Made by a program: the position numbers and the translations under genes. DNA of 64,000 nucleotides from Mesorhizobium_B sp963522145 (GTDB taxonomy: Bacteria; Pseudomonadota; Alphaproteobacteria; Rhizobiales; Rhizobiaceae). The notes under the pieces were generated by a model that worked only from the letters and a program-made list of their open reading frames with translations, was not told where the DNA came from and made no database searches. The stretch spans positions 62,001 to 126,000 of the forward strand of contig CAUQXI010000005.1 of assembly GCA_963522145.1 (NCBI GenBank), read 5' to 3'. Below are positions 53,367-63,744 of this stretch, piece by piece (position 1 is the stretch's first letter; each line of letters starts with the position of its first letter).

Positions 53367-55190
53367 ATGTGCGGGATCGTAGGCATTGTCAGCCACACGC
53401 CGGTTGCACCGCTGATCGTTGATGCGCTGAAGCGGCTGGAATATCGCGGCTACGATTCGGCCGGGGTCGCCACCATCGAGCATGGCGAGCTGCGCCGTCG
53501 CCGCGCCGAGGGCAAGCTCGTCAACCTGGAGCGCCGCCTCCATGCGGAGCCGCTGGACGGCACAATCGGCATCGGCCACACCCGCTGGGCCACGCATGGC
53601 GTGCCGAACGAAACCAACGCCCATCCGCACTTTTCCGAGGGCGTGGCGATCGTTCACAACGGTATCATCGAGAACTTCGCCGAGCTTCGGAAGGAGCTGA
53701 CCGCCGACGGCTACAACTTCACGTCACAGACGGACACCGAAGTTGTCGCCCATCTGATCGCGCGGGAGCTTAAACAGGGGCGCACCCCGGTGGATGCCGC
53801 CTATGCGGCGCTGAAGCGGCTCGAAGGGGCGTTCGCGCTCGCCATTATGTTCAAGGGTGACGAAAACCTGATCGTGGGCGCGCGCAATGGGCCGCCTCTC
53901 GCAGTCGGGCACGGCGAGGGCGAGATGTTCCTGGGGTCCGACGCGATCGCGCTTTCGCCCTTCACCAACTCCATCACCTATCTCGAGGACGGCGACTGGG
54001 TCGTCGTGCGCCGAGACGAGATCGCGATCTTCGACATGAACGGCACGCCCGTCGCGCGCAGCCGGCAGCAGTCGATCGGCACGAGCTTCATGGTGGACAA
54101 GGGCAATCACCGCCACTTCATGGACAAGGAGATCCACGAGCAGCCGGAGGTCATCTCCCACACGCTGGCCCATTATCTGGATTTCACCAGCAACAGGACC
54201 AAGCCTCTCGATCTCCCCTTCGACTTCGCCGAGATCGACCGGCTGTCGATAGCAGCCTGCGGCACGGCCTTTCTGGCCGGATCGGTGGGCAAATACTGGT
54301 TCGAGCGGATCGCAAAGCTGCCTGTCGACATCGATATCGCGTCCGAGTTCCGTTATCGCGAGATGCCGATTTCCCAGCGCAGCGCGGCGCTGTTCGTGTC
54401 GCAGTCGGGCGAAACCGCAGACACGCTGGCCTCACTTCGCTACTGCCGCAAGGCGGGCGTGCCGATCGGCGCAATCGTCAATGTGCGCGAATCGACCATC
54501 GCGCGCGAGTCGGACGTCACGCTTCCGACGCTCGCCGGCCCCGAAATCGGCGTCGCCTCGACCAAGGCCTTTACCTGCCAGCTCTCGGTGCTTGCCTCTC
54601 TGGTTGTCCGCGCCGCCGTCGCGCGCGGCGTCATCACGGATGAGGGCGAAGAGCAGCTGGTGCGCCAACTGGCTGAGGCGCCCCGGCTCGCTAGCCAGGT
54701 GCTCAAGCTCGCTCCGCAGATCGAGGCGGTCGCGCGGGAGCTGTCGCACTACAAGCACGTGCTTTACCTCGGCCGCGACACGAACTTCCCGCTGGCAGTC
54801 GAAGGTGCGCTGAAGCTCAAGGAAATCTCCTATATTCATGCGGAAGGCTATGCGGCGGGAGAGCTGAAGCACGGGCCGATCGCACTGATCGACGAGCAGA
54901 TGCCCGTGATCGTGATCGCGCCGCATGACCGCATCTTCGAAAAGACGGTGTCGAATATGCAGGAGGTCGCCGCACGGGGCGGGCGCATCATCCTCATCAC
55001 CGACAGGGCAGGAGCGGCGCATGCCTCGGTGAAGACGATGGAAACGATCGTCCTGCCCGACATGCCGGATTTCGTTGCGCCGATCATCTACGCTCTGCCG
55101 ATCCAGATGCTCGCCTACCACACGGCCGTCTTCATGGGCACGGATGTGGACCAGCCGCGCAATCTCGCAAAATCGGTGACGGTGGAGTAG
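53367..55190 (+). CDS. glmS: Glutamine--fructose-6-phosphate aminotransferase
   Basis: This 607-residue enzyme makes glucosamine-6-phosphate, the entry into amino-sugar synthesis. After Met removal Cys1 (MCGIVGIVSH) is the glutaminase nucleophile. LEYRGYDSAGVAT and HTRWATHGVPNETNAHPH are typical of the domain. Two SIS isomerase domains follow (SIAACGTAFLAG; FVSQSGETADTLA). It lies 97 bp after glmU, an operon-like pairing of two steps of the same pathway. Confidence 0.98.
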   Translation: MCGIVGIVSHTPVAPLIVDALKRLEYRGYDSAGVATIEHGELRRRRAEGKLVNLERRLHAEPLDGTIGIGHTRWATHGVPNETNAHPHFSEGVAIVHNGIIENFAELRKELTADGYNFTSQTDTEVVAHLIARELKQGRTPVDAAYAALKRLEGAFALAIMFKGDENLIVGARNGPPLAVGHGEGEMFLGSDAIALSPFTNSITYLEDGDWVVVRRDEIAIFDMNGTPVARSRQQSIGTSFMVDKGNHRHFMDKEIHEQPEVISHTLAHYLDFTSNRTKPLDLPFDFAEIDRLSIAACGTAFLAGSVGKYWFERIAKLPVDIDIASEFRYREMPISQRSAALFVSQSGETADTLASLRYCRKAGVPIGAIVNVRESTIARESDVTLPTLAGPEIGVASTKAFTCQLSVLASLVVRAAVARGVITDEGEEQLVRQLAEAPRLASQVLKLAPQIEAVARELSHYKHVLYLGRDTNFPLAVEGALKLKEISYIHAEGYAAGELKHGPIALIDEQMPVIVIAPHDRIFEKTVSNMQEVAARGGRIILITDRAGAAHASVKTMETIVLPDMPDFVAPIIYALPIQMLAYHTAVFMGTDVDQPRNLAKSVTVE

Positions 55191-55268
55191 CCAAGCTACT
55201 TCCGCACCGTCCGCCATTTCGCTAGCTTTGCTGCAGTGCGAAGAGGACAGGCTCTTGCCTGATCACGG

Positions 55269-55955
55269 ATGGCAGAACCTTCAACCTCACTCGGCGGCAT
55301 GACGCGGCTCAGGAACTACTTCCTGACCGGCATCGTCGTGACCGCGCCGCTGGCGATCACGACCTATCTGGTCTGGACGGTGATCCGCTGGATCGACTCG
55401 TGGGTGAAGCCGTACATCCCGGCACGCTACAATCCGGACAATTACCTGCCTTTCGCCGTGCCGGGCTTCGGCCTGATCGTGGCGCTTGTGCTGATCACCT
55501 TGATCGGGTTCCTTGCGGCCAACTTCATCGGTCGCACCATCGTCGGTTCTGGCGAGAAGCTCCTCAACCGCACACCGCTGGTGCGCAATCTCTACAAGGG
55601 CCTCAAGCAGATCTTCCAGACGGTGCTCGCCAACCGGAAGGAGCTGTTCAACCAGGTGGCGCTGTTCGAATATCCCCGCAAGGGAGCCTGGTCGATCGTC
55701 TTCATCGCCAAGCAGCAGCAAACGGAGATCAACGAGGCGCTGGCATCAAGGCACGGAAGAACGATTGCCGTGTTCCGCCCGATCACGCCGAACGTCACCA
55801 CCGGCTACCTCCTTTATGTGGCAGAGGAAGACCTGATCCCGCTCAGCATGAGCGTGGAGGACGCGGCAAAACTCCTGATCTCCGCCGGCCTCGTGGTTCC
55901 CGACGACGAAGCGGCGGCGCTCGCAGGGCGCGCGCTCAAGCCGCCGGCGATCTAG
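55269..55955 (+). CDS. DUF502 membrane protein
   Basis: The 228-residue protein has two membrane helices (TGIVVTAPLAITTYLVWTVI and GFGLIVALVLITLIGFLAAN). A conserved soluble domain follows with GEKLLNRTPLVRNLYKGLKQ and PNVTTGYLLYVAEEDLIPL, which define DUF502. The function is unknown; plant relatives (LCV/COV) affect vascular patterning, but this does not help in bacteria. The start may be 55269 or the later Met (55299). Its stop shares three bases with the recG stop (CTAG). Confidence 0.9.
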   Translation: MAEPSTSLGGMTRLRNYFLTGIVVTAPLAITTYLVWTVIRWIDSWVKPYIPARYNPDNYLPFAVPGFGLIVALVLITLIGFLAANFIGRTIVGSGEKLLNRTPLVRNLYKGLKQIFQTVLANRKELFNQVALFEYPRKGAWSIVFIAKQQQTEINEALASRHGRTIAVFRPITPNVTTGYLLYVAEEDLIPLSMSVEDAAKLLISAGLVVPDDEAAALAGRALKPPAI

Positions 55956-58060
55956 CCCGCATCCAGCAGCCGAACCGCCTCGTCGCGACCGAATAGATGC
56001 AGCAGCAGCCGGACCGCTTCCCCGCGCGCTGATTTCAGCTCAGGGTCGCGAACAAGAAGAAGCCGCGCATCGTCACGCGCCAGCGCGAGAAGATCGGCAT
56101 GGATGTCGAGCCGGGCGATCTGGAACCCCGGCGAGCCGGACTGGCGCGTGCCGAGCACCTCTCCCTCGCTGCGCAGCTTGAGGTCTTCCTCGGCGATCAG
56201 GAAGCCGTCCTCCGTTTCGCGCATTACGGAAAGCCGGCGCTTCGCAGTTTCGCCGAGCGGCCCCTTGAACAGCAGCACGCAGGCGGATGCCTTCGCGCCC
56301 CGGCCGACACGCCCGCGCAACTGATGAAGCTGCGCAAGGCCGAAGCGCTCGGCATGTTCGATCAGCATGATCGTGGCGTCGGGCACATCCACGCCGACCT
56401 CGATCACCGTCGTCGCGACCAGAACGCGCGTCTCGCCCTCCTTGAAGGCCCGCATCGCCTCGTCCTTGTCGCGTCCGGCCATGCGGCCGTGAACCAGCCC
56501 GACCCGGTTGCCGAAGATCGGCTGCAAGGACGAGAAGCGATCTTGCGCGGCGGTGAGATCCACCTGTTCCGATTCTTCGACCAGCGGGCAGATCCAGTAG
56601 ATCTTCTGGCCTTCCGCGACCGCTTCGCTGATCCGCCCGACCAGCTCGTCCAGCCGATCGTCAGGCAGGGTAACCGTGCGAATGGGCTGCCGGCCCTTCG
56701 GCTTTTCCGTCAGTCGCGAGACTTCCATGTCGCCGAAGGCCGCGAGAACGAGCGTGCGCGGGATGGGGGTGGCCGTCATCACCAGCATGTCCGGCGTTTC
56801 GCCCTTGCTGTTCATCGCCAATCGCTGATGAACACCGAAGCGGTGCTGCTCATCCACGATGGCCAGTCCGAGATCGTGAAAGGCGACACTCTCCTGGAAC
56901 AAAGCGTGGGTGCCGACCACCATGTGGATCTGGCCCGAGGCGAGCCCCGCCAGCGTCTCGACCCGCTCCCGGCCTTTTTCGCGCCCCGTCAGGATCGCGA
57001 GGCGCAGCCCGGCGGCTTCCGCCAGCGGCGCGATCGTTGCGAAATGCTGGCGCGCGAGGATTTCGGTCGGCGCCATCAGCGCGGACTGCCGCTCGGCTTC
57101 GGCCGCATGTGCCATGGCGAGCAGAGCGACGATGGTCTTGCCCGATCCGACATCGCCCTGAAGCAGGCGCAACATGCGATGGGAGGACCGAAGGTCGCCT
57201 TCGATCTCCGCCACCGCCTTCTCCTGCGAGTCGGTAAGCTGGTAGGGCAGGGCGTCGCGGATGCGGGAGGCGAGCGCGCCGGCGAACGCCATCTCCTGCC
57301 CGATGTCGCGAGCGGTGCGGCCGCGCACGAGGGCGAGTGAAATCTGCCCGGCCAGCAACTCGTCATAGGCGAGCCGCCGCCACGGCTTGGCTTCCGGCCC
57401 GCTGGCGCGCGCCTCATCGGGATTGTGCAGCGAGCCGAGCGCATCCCGGAAGGAAGGAAAATCCTCGCGGGCGCGCACATCCTCGTTCTGCCATTCCGGC
57501 AGCGCAGGAATGCGGCTCAACGCTTGCGCCATTGCGCGCTTGAGGACCTTGCCCGACAGGCCGGCCGTCATCGGATAAACCGGCTCGATCAATGGCAGCG
57601 CGCCGGCGTCCTCCGTCAGCACGATGTGGTCGGGATGCACCATCTGCGGCCGCCCGTTGAACCACTCCATGCGGCCGCTGACCGTGATCTGCTCGCCCAC
57701 CGGCATCTGCTTTTCGAGCCAGCCGCCCTGCGCACGGAAGAAGACGAGCGCGATCTCGCCGGTCTCGTCATGCGCGAACACGCGATACGGCACCGCCTGA
57801 TTGTTGCGCGGCGGCGGCTGATGACGATCCACGCGAAGATCGAGCGTGACGATCGCGCCTTCGGGTGCCAGCGCAATCGCCGGACGCAGCCGACGGTCGA
57901 TCACCGAGTGGGGCAGGGTGAAAAGGAGGTCCGCGACGCGTGCGTGGCGCCCGGAAAGATCGGCGGGCACGATCTTCTCGATCAAAGCCCCGACTTTCTC
58001 GCCGACGCCCGAAAGCGAGGTGACCGGTGCGAAAAGTGGATCGAGAATCGAATGGCGCAT
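55952..58060 (-). CDS. recG: ATP-dependent DNA helicase RecG
   Basis: The 702-residue superfamily 2 helicase remodels stalled forks and Holliday junctions. The N-terminal wedge domain (about 1-230, with an OB fold) precedes the motor. Motor motifs are LQGDVGSGKT (Walker A), IVDEQHRFG (DEAD-type), TATPIPRT and QLRGRVGRG. The start at 58060 is placed at the Met of MRHSILDPLFAPV, which fits the family; there is no convincing ribosome binding site. It converges with DUF502 and is divergent from sdhE. Confidence 0.96.
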   Translation of the reverse strand: MRHSILDPLFAPVTSLSGVGEKVGALIEKIVPADLSGRHARVADLLFTLPHSVIDRRLRPAIALAPEGAIVTLDLRVDRHQPPPRNNQAVPYRVFAHDETGEIALVFFRAQGGWLEKQMPVGEQITVSGRMEWFNGRPQMVHPDHIVLTEDAGALPLIEPVYPMTAGLSGKVLKRAMAQALSRIPALPEWQNEDVRAREDFPSFRDALGSLHNPDEARASGPEAKPWRRLAYDELLAGQISLALVRGRTARDIGQEMAFAGALASRIRDALPYQLTDSQEKAVAEIEGDLRSSHRMLRLLQGDVGSGKTIVALLAMAHAAEAERQSALMAPTEILARQHFATIAPLAEAAGLRLAILTGREKGRERVETLAGLASGQIHMVVGTHALFQESVAFHDLGLAIVDEQHRFGVHQRLAMNSKGETPDMLVMTATPIPRTLVLAAFGDMEVSRLTEKPKGRQPIRTVTLPDDRLDELVGRISEAVAEGQKIYWICPLVEESEQVDLTAAQDRFSSLQPIFGNRVGLVHGRMAGRDKDEAMRAFKEGETRVLVATTVIEVGVDVPDATIMLIEHAERFGLAQLHQLRGRVGRGAKASACVLLFKGPLGETAKRRLSVMRETEDGFLIAEEDLKLRSEGEVLGTRQSGSPGFQIARLDIHADLLALARDDARLLLVRDPELKSARGEAVRLLLHLFGRDEAVRLLDAG

Positions 58061-58156
58061 GAAAAAGGGTAGGCCCGGGCTCAAGCGCGTTTTGCGATGC
58101 TGGCGCCGCGCTCCTCTTCCTTATATCCCGGCGACAACGAACGGAGGATGAAAAGC

Positions 58157-58420
58157 ATGGCGGAAGCCGAATGGGATGCGCGGCGCAAGCGGGCGCGCTT
58201 CCGCTCCTGGCATCGCGGCATGCGGGAAATGGACCTGATCCTCGGGCCTTACGCCGATGCCTCGCTGCTTGCCTTGACCGGCGGCGAGCTGGAACAATAT
58301 GAGGCGCTTCTCGACATTCCCGATGCCGACCTCCTGAACTGGATCACCCGCGCCGCGCCGGCCTTGCCATCAGAGGCCGCCGAGCCGCTGGCGCGGATCA
58401 GAATCTGGCTCGGCCGCTAA
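58157..58420 (+). CDS. sdhE: Succinate dehydrogenase assembly factor SdhE (SDH5 family)
   Basis: The 87-residue four-helix protein carries the RGxxE motif (HRGMREMDLILG, Arg20-Gly21), which is needed for attaching FAD to the flavoprotein subunit SdhA. DLLNWI and the overall length match the family. GGAGG nine bases before the ATG at 58157 decides the start; the ATG at 58148 sits directly on this box. It lies between recG and mfd, a frequent alphaproteobacterial arrangement. Confidence 0.93.
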   Translation: MAEAEWDARRKRARFRSWHRGMREMDLILGPYADASLLALTGGELEQYEALLDIPDADLLNWITRAAPALPSEAAEPLARIRIWLGR

Positions 58421-58435
58421 CCTGACCACAGGCCC

Positions 58436-61400
58436 ATGACGCTTCTTCCTTCGATCGGCCTCAGCAAGGCCGCCCCCGGCATCTCCATTCTGGACGGCGT
58501 GGCGGACGGCTATGTCGGCTTCGCGCTGGCTGCGGTCTCCACGGAGCTCGCGCCCAAAGGGCCGATCCTGTTTGTCGCGCGCGATGGACAGCGGCTGCCG
58601 GTGCTGCGCGATGTGCTTGCCTTTGTCGCGCCCGAGATCCCGGTTCTGGAGCTGCCCGCCTGGGACAGCCTGCCCTACGACCGGGTTTCCCCAAGCGCCG
58701 ATGCCGCCGCGCGACGGCTCGAAGCGCTGGCCGGCCTCGCGGCGCTGCGCAAGGCACCGCATCGCGCGGTGATTCTGACCACGGCCAACGCGCTTCTCCA
58801 ACGGGTTCCATCCGCAGACCTCATCGAGGCGCAGGGCTTTCGCGCCAAGCCCGGCAATCAGGTCAATATGAACGAGCTGGTCGCCCGGCTGGAAAACGCC
58901 GCCTTCGAGCGCGTTGGGACCGTGCGAGAGGTCGGCGAATACGCCGTCCGCGGCGGCATCCTCGACCTCTTCGCGCCGGGCGCGGAGGAGCCGCTGCGCC
59001 TCGACTTCTTCGGCGACACGCTCGAAACGATCCGCGCCTTCGATCCGGCCACCCAGCGCACCACCGGCACGCGCAATGTGGTGACGCTGCAGGCGATGAC
59101 CGAGGTCGCGCTGACGCCCGATACGATCACGCGCTTCCGCCGCTCCTACATCGAGGCCTTCGGCGCGCCATCGCGCGATGATGCGCTTTACGCCTCGATT
59201 TCCGAGGGCAAGCGCTTCGCGGGCATGGAGCACTGGCTGCCGTTTTTCTACGAGCGCCTGGAAACCCTGTTCGACTATGTTCCCGACGTCCCTCTCGTCT
59301 TCGACCATCTCGCACGCGAGGCGCTGAACGAGCGTCATGCTCTGGTGGTCGACCACTACGAAGCGCGGCAAAAGCAGAGCAGCCTCGGCGGAAAGGACGC
59401 GGTGCCCTACAAGCCCGTGCCGCCGGGCGAGATGTTCCTCGATCCCGACGAGGTACGGAAAGCGGCCGAAACCCGCGTCACGCTCGAGCTTTCACCCTTC
59501 GATGCGCCGGATGCGGGCGCGCGGAAAGTCTATCATGCCGGATCGGGCGAGGGGCGCAGCTTCGAGCGGGAGCGAGCAGATCCGAATGCGAACGTCTTTG
59601 AAGCCGCCGTGGATCACATCGCGAACCTGCGCGCCAAAGGTCGTCGCGTTTTGCTTGCCGGATGGACCGCAGGCTCGCTTGACCGGCTCGGCCAGATCAT
59701 GGGCGAGCATGGTCTCGGCAAGCTTTCGCAGGTCGCATCCCTCGCGGACCTCGAAAAGCTCGGCAAGAGCGAAGCCGGGCTTGGCGTTCTTCCCGTCGAA
59801 TCCGGGTTCGATGCCGATCGGCTCGTGGTTGTCGCCGAGCAGGACATTCTGGGTGATCGCCTCGTGCGGCGCTCTAAGCGGCGCAAGAAGGGCTCGGACT
59901 TCATCGCCGAGGTCTCCTCGCTGTCTGCCGGCGACATCGTCGTCCACGCCGATCACGGCATCGGCCGCTTCATCGGCCTGAAAACGATTGAGGCGCTCGG
60001 CGCGCCGCATGACTGCGTGGAGATCCACTATGCCGGCGATGACCGGTTGTTTCTTCCCGTGGAAAATATCGAGCTTCTATCCCGATACGGCTCCGATTCA
60101 GCCACCGCGACGCTTGACAAGCTCGGCGGCGGCGCGTGGCAAGCGCGCAAGGCTCGCCTCAAGCGGCGCCTGCTCGACATGGCCGGCCAGCTGATCAGGC
60201 TCGCCGCCGAGCGACAAACCCGCGATGCGCCGACGATCCTTCCGCCCGAGGGTCTTTATGGCGAGTTCGCCGCACGCTTCCCCTATGAGGAAACCGATGA
60301 CCAGCAGAGTGCCATCGATGCCGTGATGGAAGATCTCGGCGCAGGCCGTCCGATGGACCGGCTCATCTGCGGCGATGTCGGCTTCGGCAAGACGGAAGTC
60401 GCGCTTCGCGCCGCCTTTCTCGCGGCGCTGGAAGGCTTCCAGGTCGCAGTCGTCGTTCCCACCACGCTTCTCGCGCGCCAGCACTTCAAGACATTCTCGC
60501 AGCGCTTCGCTGGGCTACCGGTCAAGGTGCGGCAGGCGTCGCGGCTGGTGGGCGCCAAGGAACTCGCCGAAACGAAGAAGGGCATCGCCGAGGGCACGAT
60601 CGAAGTGGTGGTCGGCACCCACGCGCTGCTCGGCAGCGGCGTTTCCTTCAAGAATCTCGGCCTCCTGATTATTGATGAGGAGCAGCATTTCGGCGTCAAG
60701 CACAAGGAACGGCTGAAGGAGCTGAAATCGGACGTCCACGTCCTCACACTCTCCGCCACGCCGATTCCACGCACGCTCCAGCTTGCGCTGACCGGCGTGC
60801 GCGAACTCTCGCTGATCGCGACGCCGCCCGTGGATCGCATGGCGGTCCGCACCTTCATCTCGCCCTTCGACGGGCTCGTGATCCGCGAGACGCTGCTGCG
60901 CGAGCGTTATCGCGGCGGCCAGAGCTTCTATGTCGTGCCTCGCATTGCGGATCTGGCGGACATCAAGGCATTTCTCGACGCGGAGGTGCCGGAACTGAAG
61001 GTCGCGGTCGCCAGCGGACAGATGGCGGCAGGCGAACTCGACGACATCATGAACGCCTTCTACGACGGCAAATATGATGTGCTCCTGTCCACGACCATTG
61101 TGGAATCGGGCCTCGACGTTCCGACCGCGAACACGCTGATCGTGCATCGCGCCGACATGTTCGGCCTGGCGCAGCTTTATCAGCTCCGCGGCCGGGTGGG
61201 CCGCTCGAAGGTGCGCGCCTATGCGCTGTTCACCCTGCCGGCGAACCGCACCCTGACGCAGACGGCGGAGCGCCGGCTCAAGGTGCTGCAATCGCTGGAC
61301 ACGCTCGGTGCAGGCTTCCAGCTCGCCAGCCACGATCTCGATATACGCGGCGCGGGCAACCTGCTCGGCGACGAGCAGTCGGGCCACATCAAGGAAGTCG

Positions 61401-61939
61401 GCTTCGAGCTTTATCAGCAGATGCTGGAAGAGGCCGTCGCCGAGCTACGCGGCAGCCCGCAGGCGGCGGATAGCGGCTGGTCGCCTCAGATCGCGGTTGG
61501 AACGGCCGTCATGATCCCCGAAAGCTACGTGCCCGACCTGCAGCTACGGCTCGCGCTTTACCGGCGCCTTGGCGAGCTGCAATCGGCGGAGGAGATCGAC
61601 GCTTTCGGTGCGGAACTCGTGGATCGCTTCGGGCCACTTCCGGCCGAGGTCGAGCACCTGCTCAAGATCGTCTTCATCAAGGCGCTCTGCCGCACCGCGA
61701 ATGTGGAAAAGCTCGACGCCGGGCCGAAGGGCGTGGTGGTGCATTTCCGCCAGCGCCAGTTCCCGGACCCTGCTGCGCTCGTGCGCTTCATAGGCGAGCA
61801 GGGCTCGATGGCCAAGATCAGGCCGGACCAGAGCGTCGTCTTCATGCGCGACTGGCCGACGCCTGAAAAGCGCCTCGGCGGCTCAGCCGTGGTGATGACC
61901 CAGCTTGCCCGTTTGGTCGGCGGCAGGGCTGCCGCCTGA
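58436..61939 (+). CDS. mfd: Transcription-repair coupling factor Mfd
   Basis: The 1167-residue translocase removes stalled RNA polymerase from lesions and recruits UvrA. A UvrB-like N-terminal part precedes the RNA-polymerase interaction domain (about 495-560, GDIVVHADHGIGRFIGL). The motor follows with Walker A CGDVGFGKTE, DEEQHFG, TLSATPIPRTLQ and QLRGRVGRS. A TRCF C-terminal domain ends it (about 1010-1110). It starts 16 bases after sdhE. With uvrA, radA and recG in this window it completes a set of repair functions. Confidence 0.97.
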   Translation: MTLLPSIGLSKAAPGISILDGVADGYVGFALAAVSTELAPKGPILFVARDGQRLPVLRDVLAFVAPEIPVLELPAWDSLPYDRVSPSADAAARRLEALAGLAALRKAPHRAVILTTANALLQRVPSADLIEAQGFRAKPGNQVNMNELVARLENAAFERVGTVREVGEYAVRGGILDLFAPGAEEPLRLDFFGDTLETIRAFDPATQRTTGTRNVVTLQAMTEVALTPDTITRFRRSYIEAFGAPSRDDALYASISEGKRFAGMEHWLPFFYERLETLFDYVPDVPLVFDHLAREALNERHALVVDHYEARQKQSSLGGKDAVPYKPVPPGEMFLDPDEVRKAAETRVTLELSPFDAPDAGARKVYHAGSGEGRSFERERADPNANVFEAAVDHIANLRAKGRRVLLAGWTAGSLDRLGQIMGEHGLGKLSQVASLADLEKLGKSEAGLGVLPVESGFDADRLVVVAEQDILGDRLVRRSKRRKKGSDFIAEVSSLSAGDIVVHADHGIGRFIGLKTIEALGAPHDCVEIHYAGDDRLFLPVENIELLSRYGSDSATATLDKLGGGAWQARKARLKRRLLDMAGQLIRLAAERQTRDAPTILPPEGLYGEFAARFPYEETDDQQSAIDAVMEDLGAGRPMDRLICGDVGFGKTEVALRAAFLAALEGFQVAVVVPTTLLARQHFKTFSQRFAGLPVKVRQASRLVGAKELAETKKGIAEGTIEVVVGTHALLGSGVSFKNLGLLIIDEEQHFGVKHKERLKELKSDVHVLTLSATPIPRTLQLALTGVRELSLIATPPVDRMAVRTFISPFDGLVIRETLLRERYRGGQSFYVVPRIADLADIKAFLDAEVPELKVAVASGQMAAGELDDIMNAFYDGKYDVLLSTTIVESGLDVPTANTLIVHRADMFGLAQLYQLRGRVGRSKVRAYALFTLPANRTLTQTAERRLKVLQSLDTLGAGFQLASHDLDIRGAGNLLGDEQSGHIKEVGFELYQQMLEEAVAELRGSPQAADSGWSPQIAVGTAVMIPESYVPDLQLRLALYRRLGELQSAEEIDAFGAELVDRFGPLPAEVEHLLKIVFIKALCRTANVEKLDAGPKGVVVHFRQRQFPDPAALVRFIGEQGSMAKIRPDQSVVFMRDWPTPEKRLGGSAVVMTQLARLVGGRAAA

Positions 61940-61950
61940 TGTGAGCCCGG

Positions 61951-63744
61951 CTAGCGTACGCTCCACCAGGTCGGAAGCTGGTAGCCGTAGATCGGTGTCT
62001 TGTCCGGCCTCTGGATGCGCTTCCAGTGCGCGAGCCATTGTTCGGGCAGGTAGTAGAGCGGCACGACATAGGAGCCGCTCATCATGACGCGGTCGAAGGC
62101 CCGCACGGCATCCGCGAACTCGGGCCGCTCGCGTGCCTTGAGCATGGCGTCGACGGCCGCGTCGACAGCCGGATCGGCGACGCCCGCATAGTTGTAGGTG
62201 CCGGGCACTTCCCGTGTCGCCGAGCCCCAGCGCGCGACCTGCTCTACCCCCGGGGAAAGCGAGGACGTGTAAAGAAAGCTGATCACGTCATAATCATAGG
62301 CATTGAGCCGCTGCTGGTACTGCGCGGCATCCGCCGACCGCAGCGTTGCAGTGATCCCGAGACGCGCCAGGGTCGCCGACCACGCCGTCGCAAGCTGCTC
62401 AGAATCCCGCCCCTTGAGCATGATCTCGAAGGACAGCGGCTTGTTGTCCGGCCCCGTCAGCCGCCCCTCCTTCATGGAGAAGCCCGCCGCTTTCAGCTTG
62501 TCGAAGCCCGCGCGCAGAAAGGCGCGATCCCGGCCGCCTCCGTCGGAGGTCGGCGGCTGCCAGCCTTTCTCCATGATCTCGGGCTGAACCGCATTGGGGA
62601 AGGGCGCGAGAAGCGCCTTTTCTCCGGCACTCGCCGGCACGTTGAAGGAGGAAAGATCGGAATTGTCGAAGAAGCTTTTCGTGCGCGTGTAGGCGCCCGA
62701 CAGGAGGTTGCGGTTGGCCCATTCGAAGTCGAACAGGCTTGCGAGTGCCTGCCGCACTTCAGGTGTGTCGAAGGGCGGACGCCGGCTGTTCAGTACGAAG
62801 CCGAACATGCCGGACGCGAGCTTGGTCCTGAAGGTTTCCTGGATTACGTCGCCGCGCCGGCTGGCCGGAAAGTTGTACTGGTTCTTCCAGCGTCCGCTGC
62901 TTCCTTCGATGAACACGTCGAGCAGGCCGCCCTTGAAGGCCTCGAACATGGTGTTCTCGTCGCGATAATAGGTCAGGCGGATTTCGTCGTAATTGTCGAA
63001 GCCGCGCTTGGAAGGGTGATCCTTGGCCCAGTAGTCCGGATTGCGCCGCATGATGATGCTGTCCCCCGGCTTCACCACCTCCAGCCGGTATGGTCCCGAC
63101 CCGATCAGCGGCTTCAGCGTCGACCGGCCGAATGTCTCCGGATCGATGGCGTGTTTGGGCAGCACTGGCATAAGCCCGAGGATCAGCGGCAATTCGCGGT
63201 CCGGCGCCTTGAAGGTGAAGCGCACTCCTTGGGCGCCCGCCTTTTCCATCCGCTCGATCTTCCGCGCGGTCACCCCATAGCGCGGCAGGCCTTTGTCGCG
63301 CAGTAGCTCCACCGTAAAGATCACGTCCTCCGGCGTGATCGGCGTTCCATCCGAGAAGCGCGCGCGCTCGTCCAGCGTGAACTCCACGAAGGACCGGGCG
63401 TCGTCGGTCTCGACGCTTTTTGCCACGAGCGGGTAAAGCGTGAACGGTTCGTCGAACGACCGCATCATGAGGCTGTCGAACAGGTTGTAGCCGAAGACCA
63501 GGTCCAGCATCCCCCGCGCGCCGCTGCCCTGCACGATGAATGGGTTCACGCTGTCGAAGGTGCCGGGCCAGCCATAGGAGATACGTCCGCCTTTCGGCGC
63601 CTCCGGGTTGGCGTAAGGCAGATGGTCGTAGTCGGCCGGGAGCGCTGGTTCGCCATGCATCGCGATGCCGTAGCTCGGCTGAGCCACGGCGGGCAGGGGC
63701 AGCGCAAGGGCAAGAGCGGCGAGGAAGGTCTTAATTGGGTGCAT
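61951..63744 (-). CDS. yejA: YejA-like peptide ABC transporter substrate-binding protein
   Basis: The 597-residue family 5 solute-binding protein starts with a signal peptide (IKTFLAALALALPLPAVAQ). The YejA pattern is clear: GIAMHGEPALPADYDHLPYANPEAPKGG and FDSVNPFIVQG, with WYYLPEQW-like LYYLPEQWLAHWKRIQ near the end. YejA binds oligopeptides for the YejABEF importer, which also takes up microcin C in E. coli (family knowledge). No yejB/E/F is on this window. It converges tightly with mfd (11 bases). Confidence 0.92.
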   Translation of the reverse strand: MHPIKTFLAALALALPLPAVAQPSYGIAMHGEPALPADYDHLPYANPEAPKGGRISYGWPGTFDSVNPFIVQGSGARGMLDLVFGYNLFDSLMMRSFDEPFTLYPLVAKSVETDDARSFVEFTLDERARFSDGTPITPEDVIFTVELLRDKGLPRYGVTARKIERMEKAGAQGVRFTFKAPDRELPLILGLMPVLPKHAIDPETFGRSTLKPLIGSGPYRLEVVKPGDSIIMRRNPDYWAKDHPSKRGFDNYDEIRLTYYRDENTMFEAFKGGLLDVFIEGSSGRWKNQYNFPASRRGDVIQETFRTKLASGMFGFVLNSRRPPFDTPEVRQALASLFDFEWANRNLLSGAYTRTKSFFDNSDLSSFNVPASAGEKALLAPFPNAVQPEIMEKGWQPPTSDGGGRDRAFLRAGFDKLKAAGFSMKEGRLTGPDNKPLSFEIMLKGRDSEQLATAWSATLARLGITATLRSADAAQYQQRLNAYDYDVISFLYTSSLSPGVEQVARWGSATREVPGTYNYAGVADPAVDAAVDAMLKARERPEFADAVRAFDRVMMSGSYVVPLYYLPEQWLAHWKRIQRPDKTPIYGYQLPTWWSVR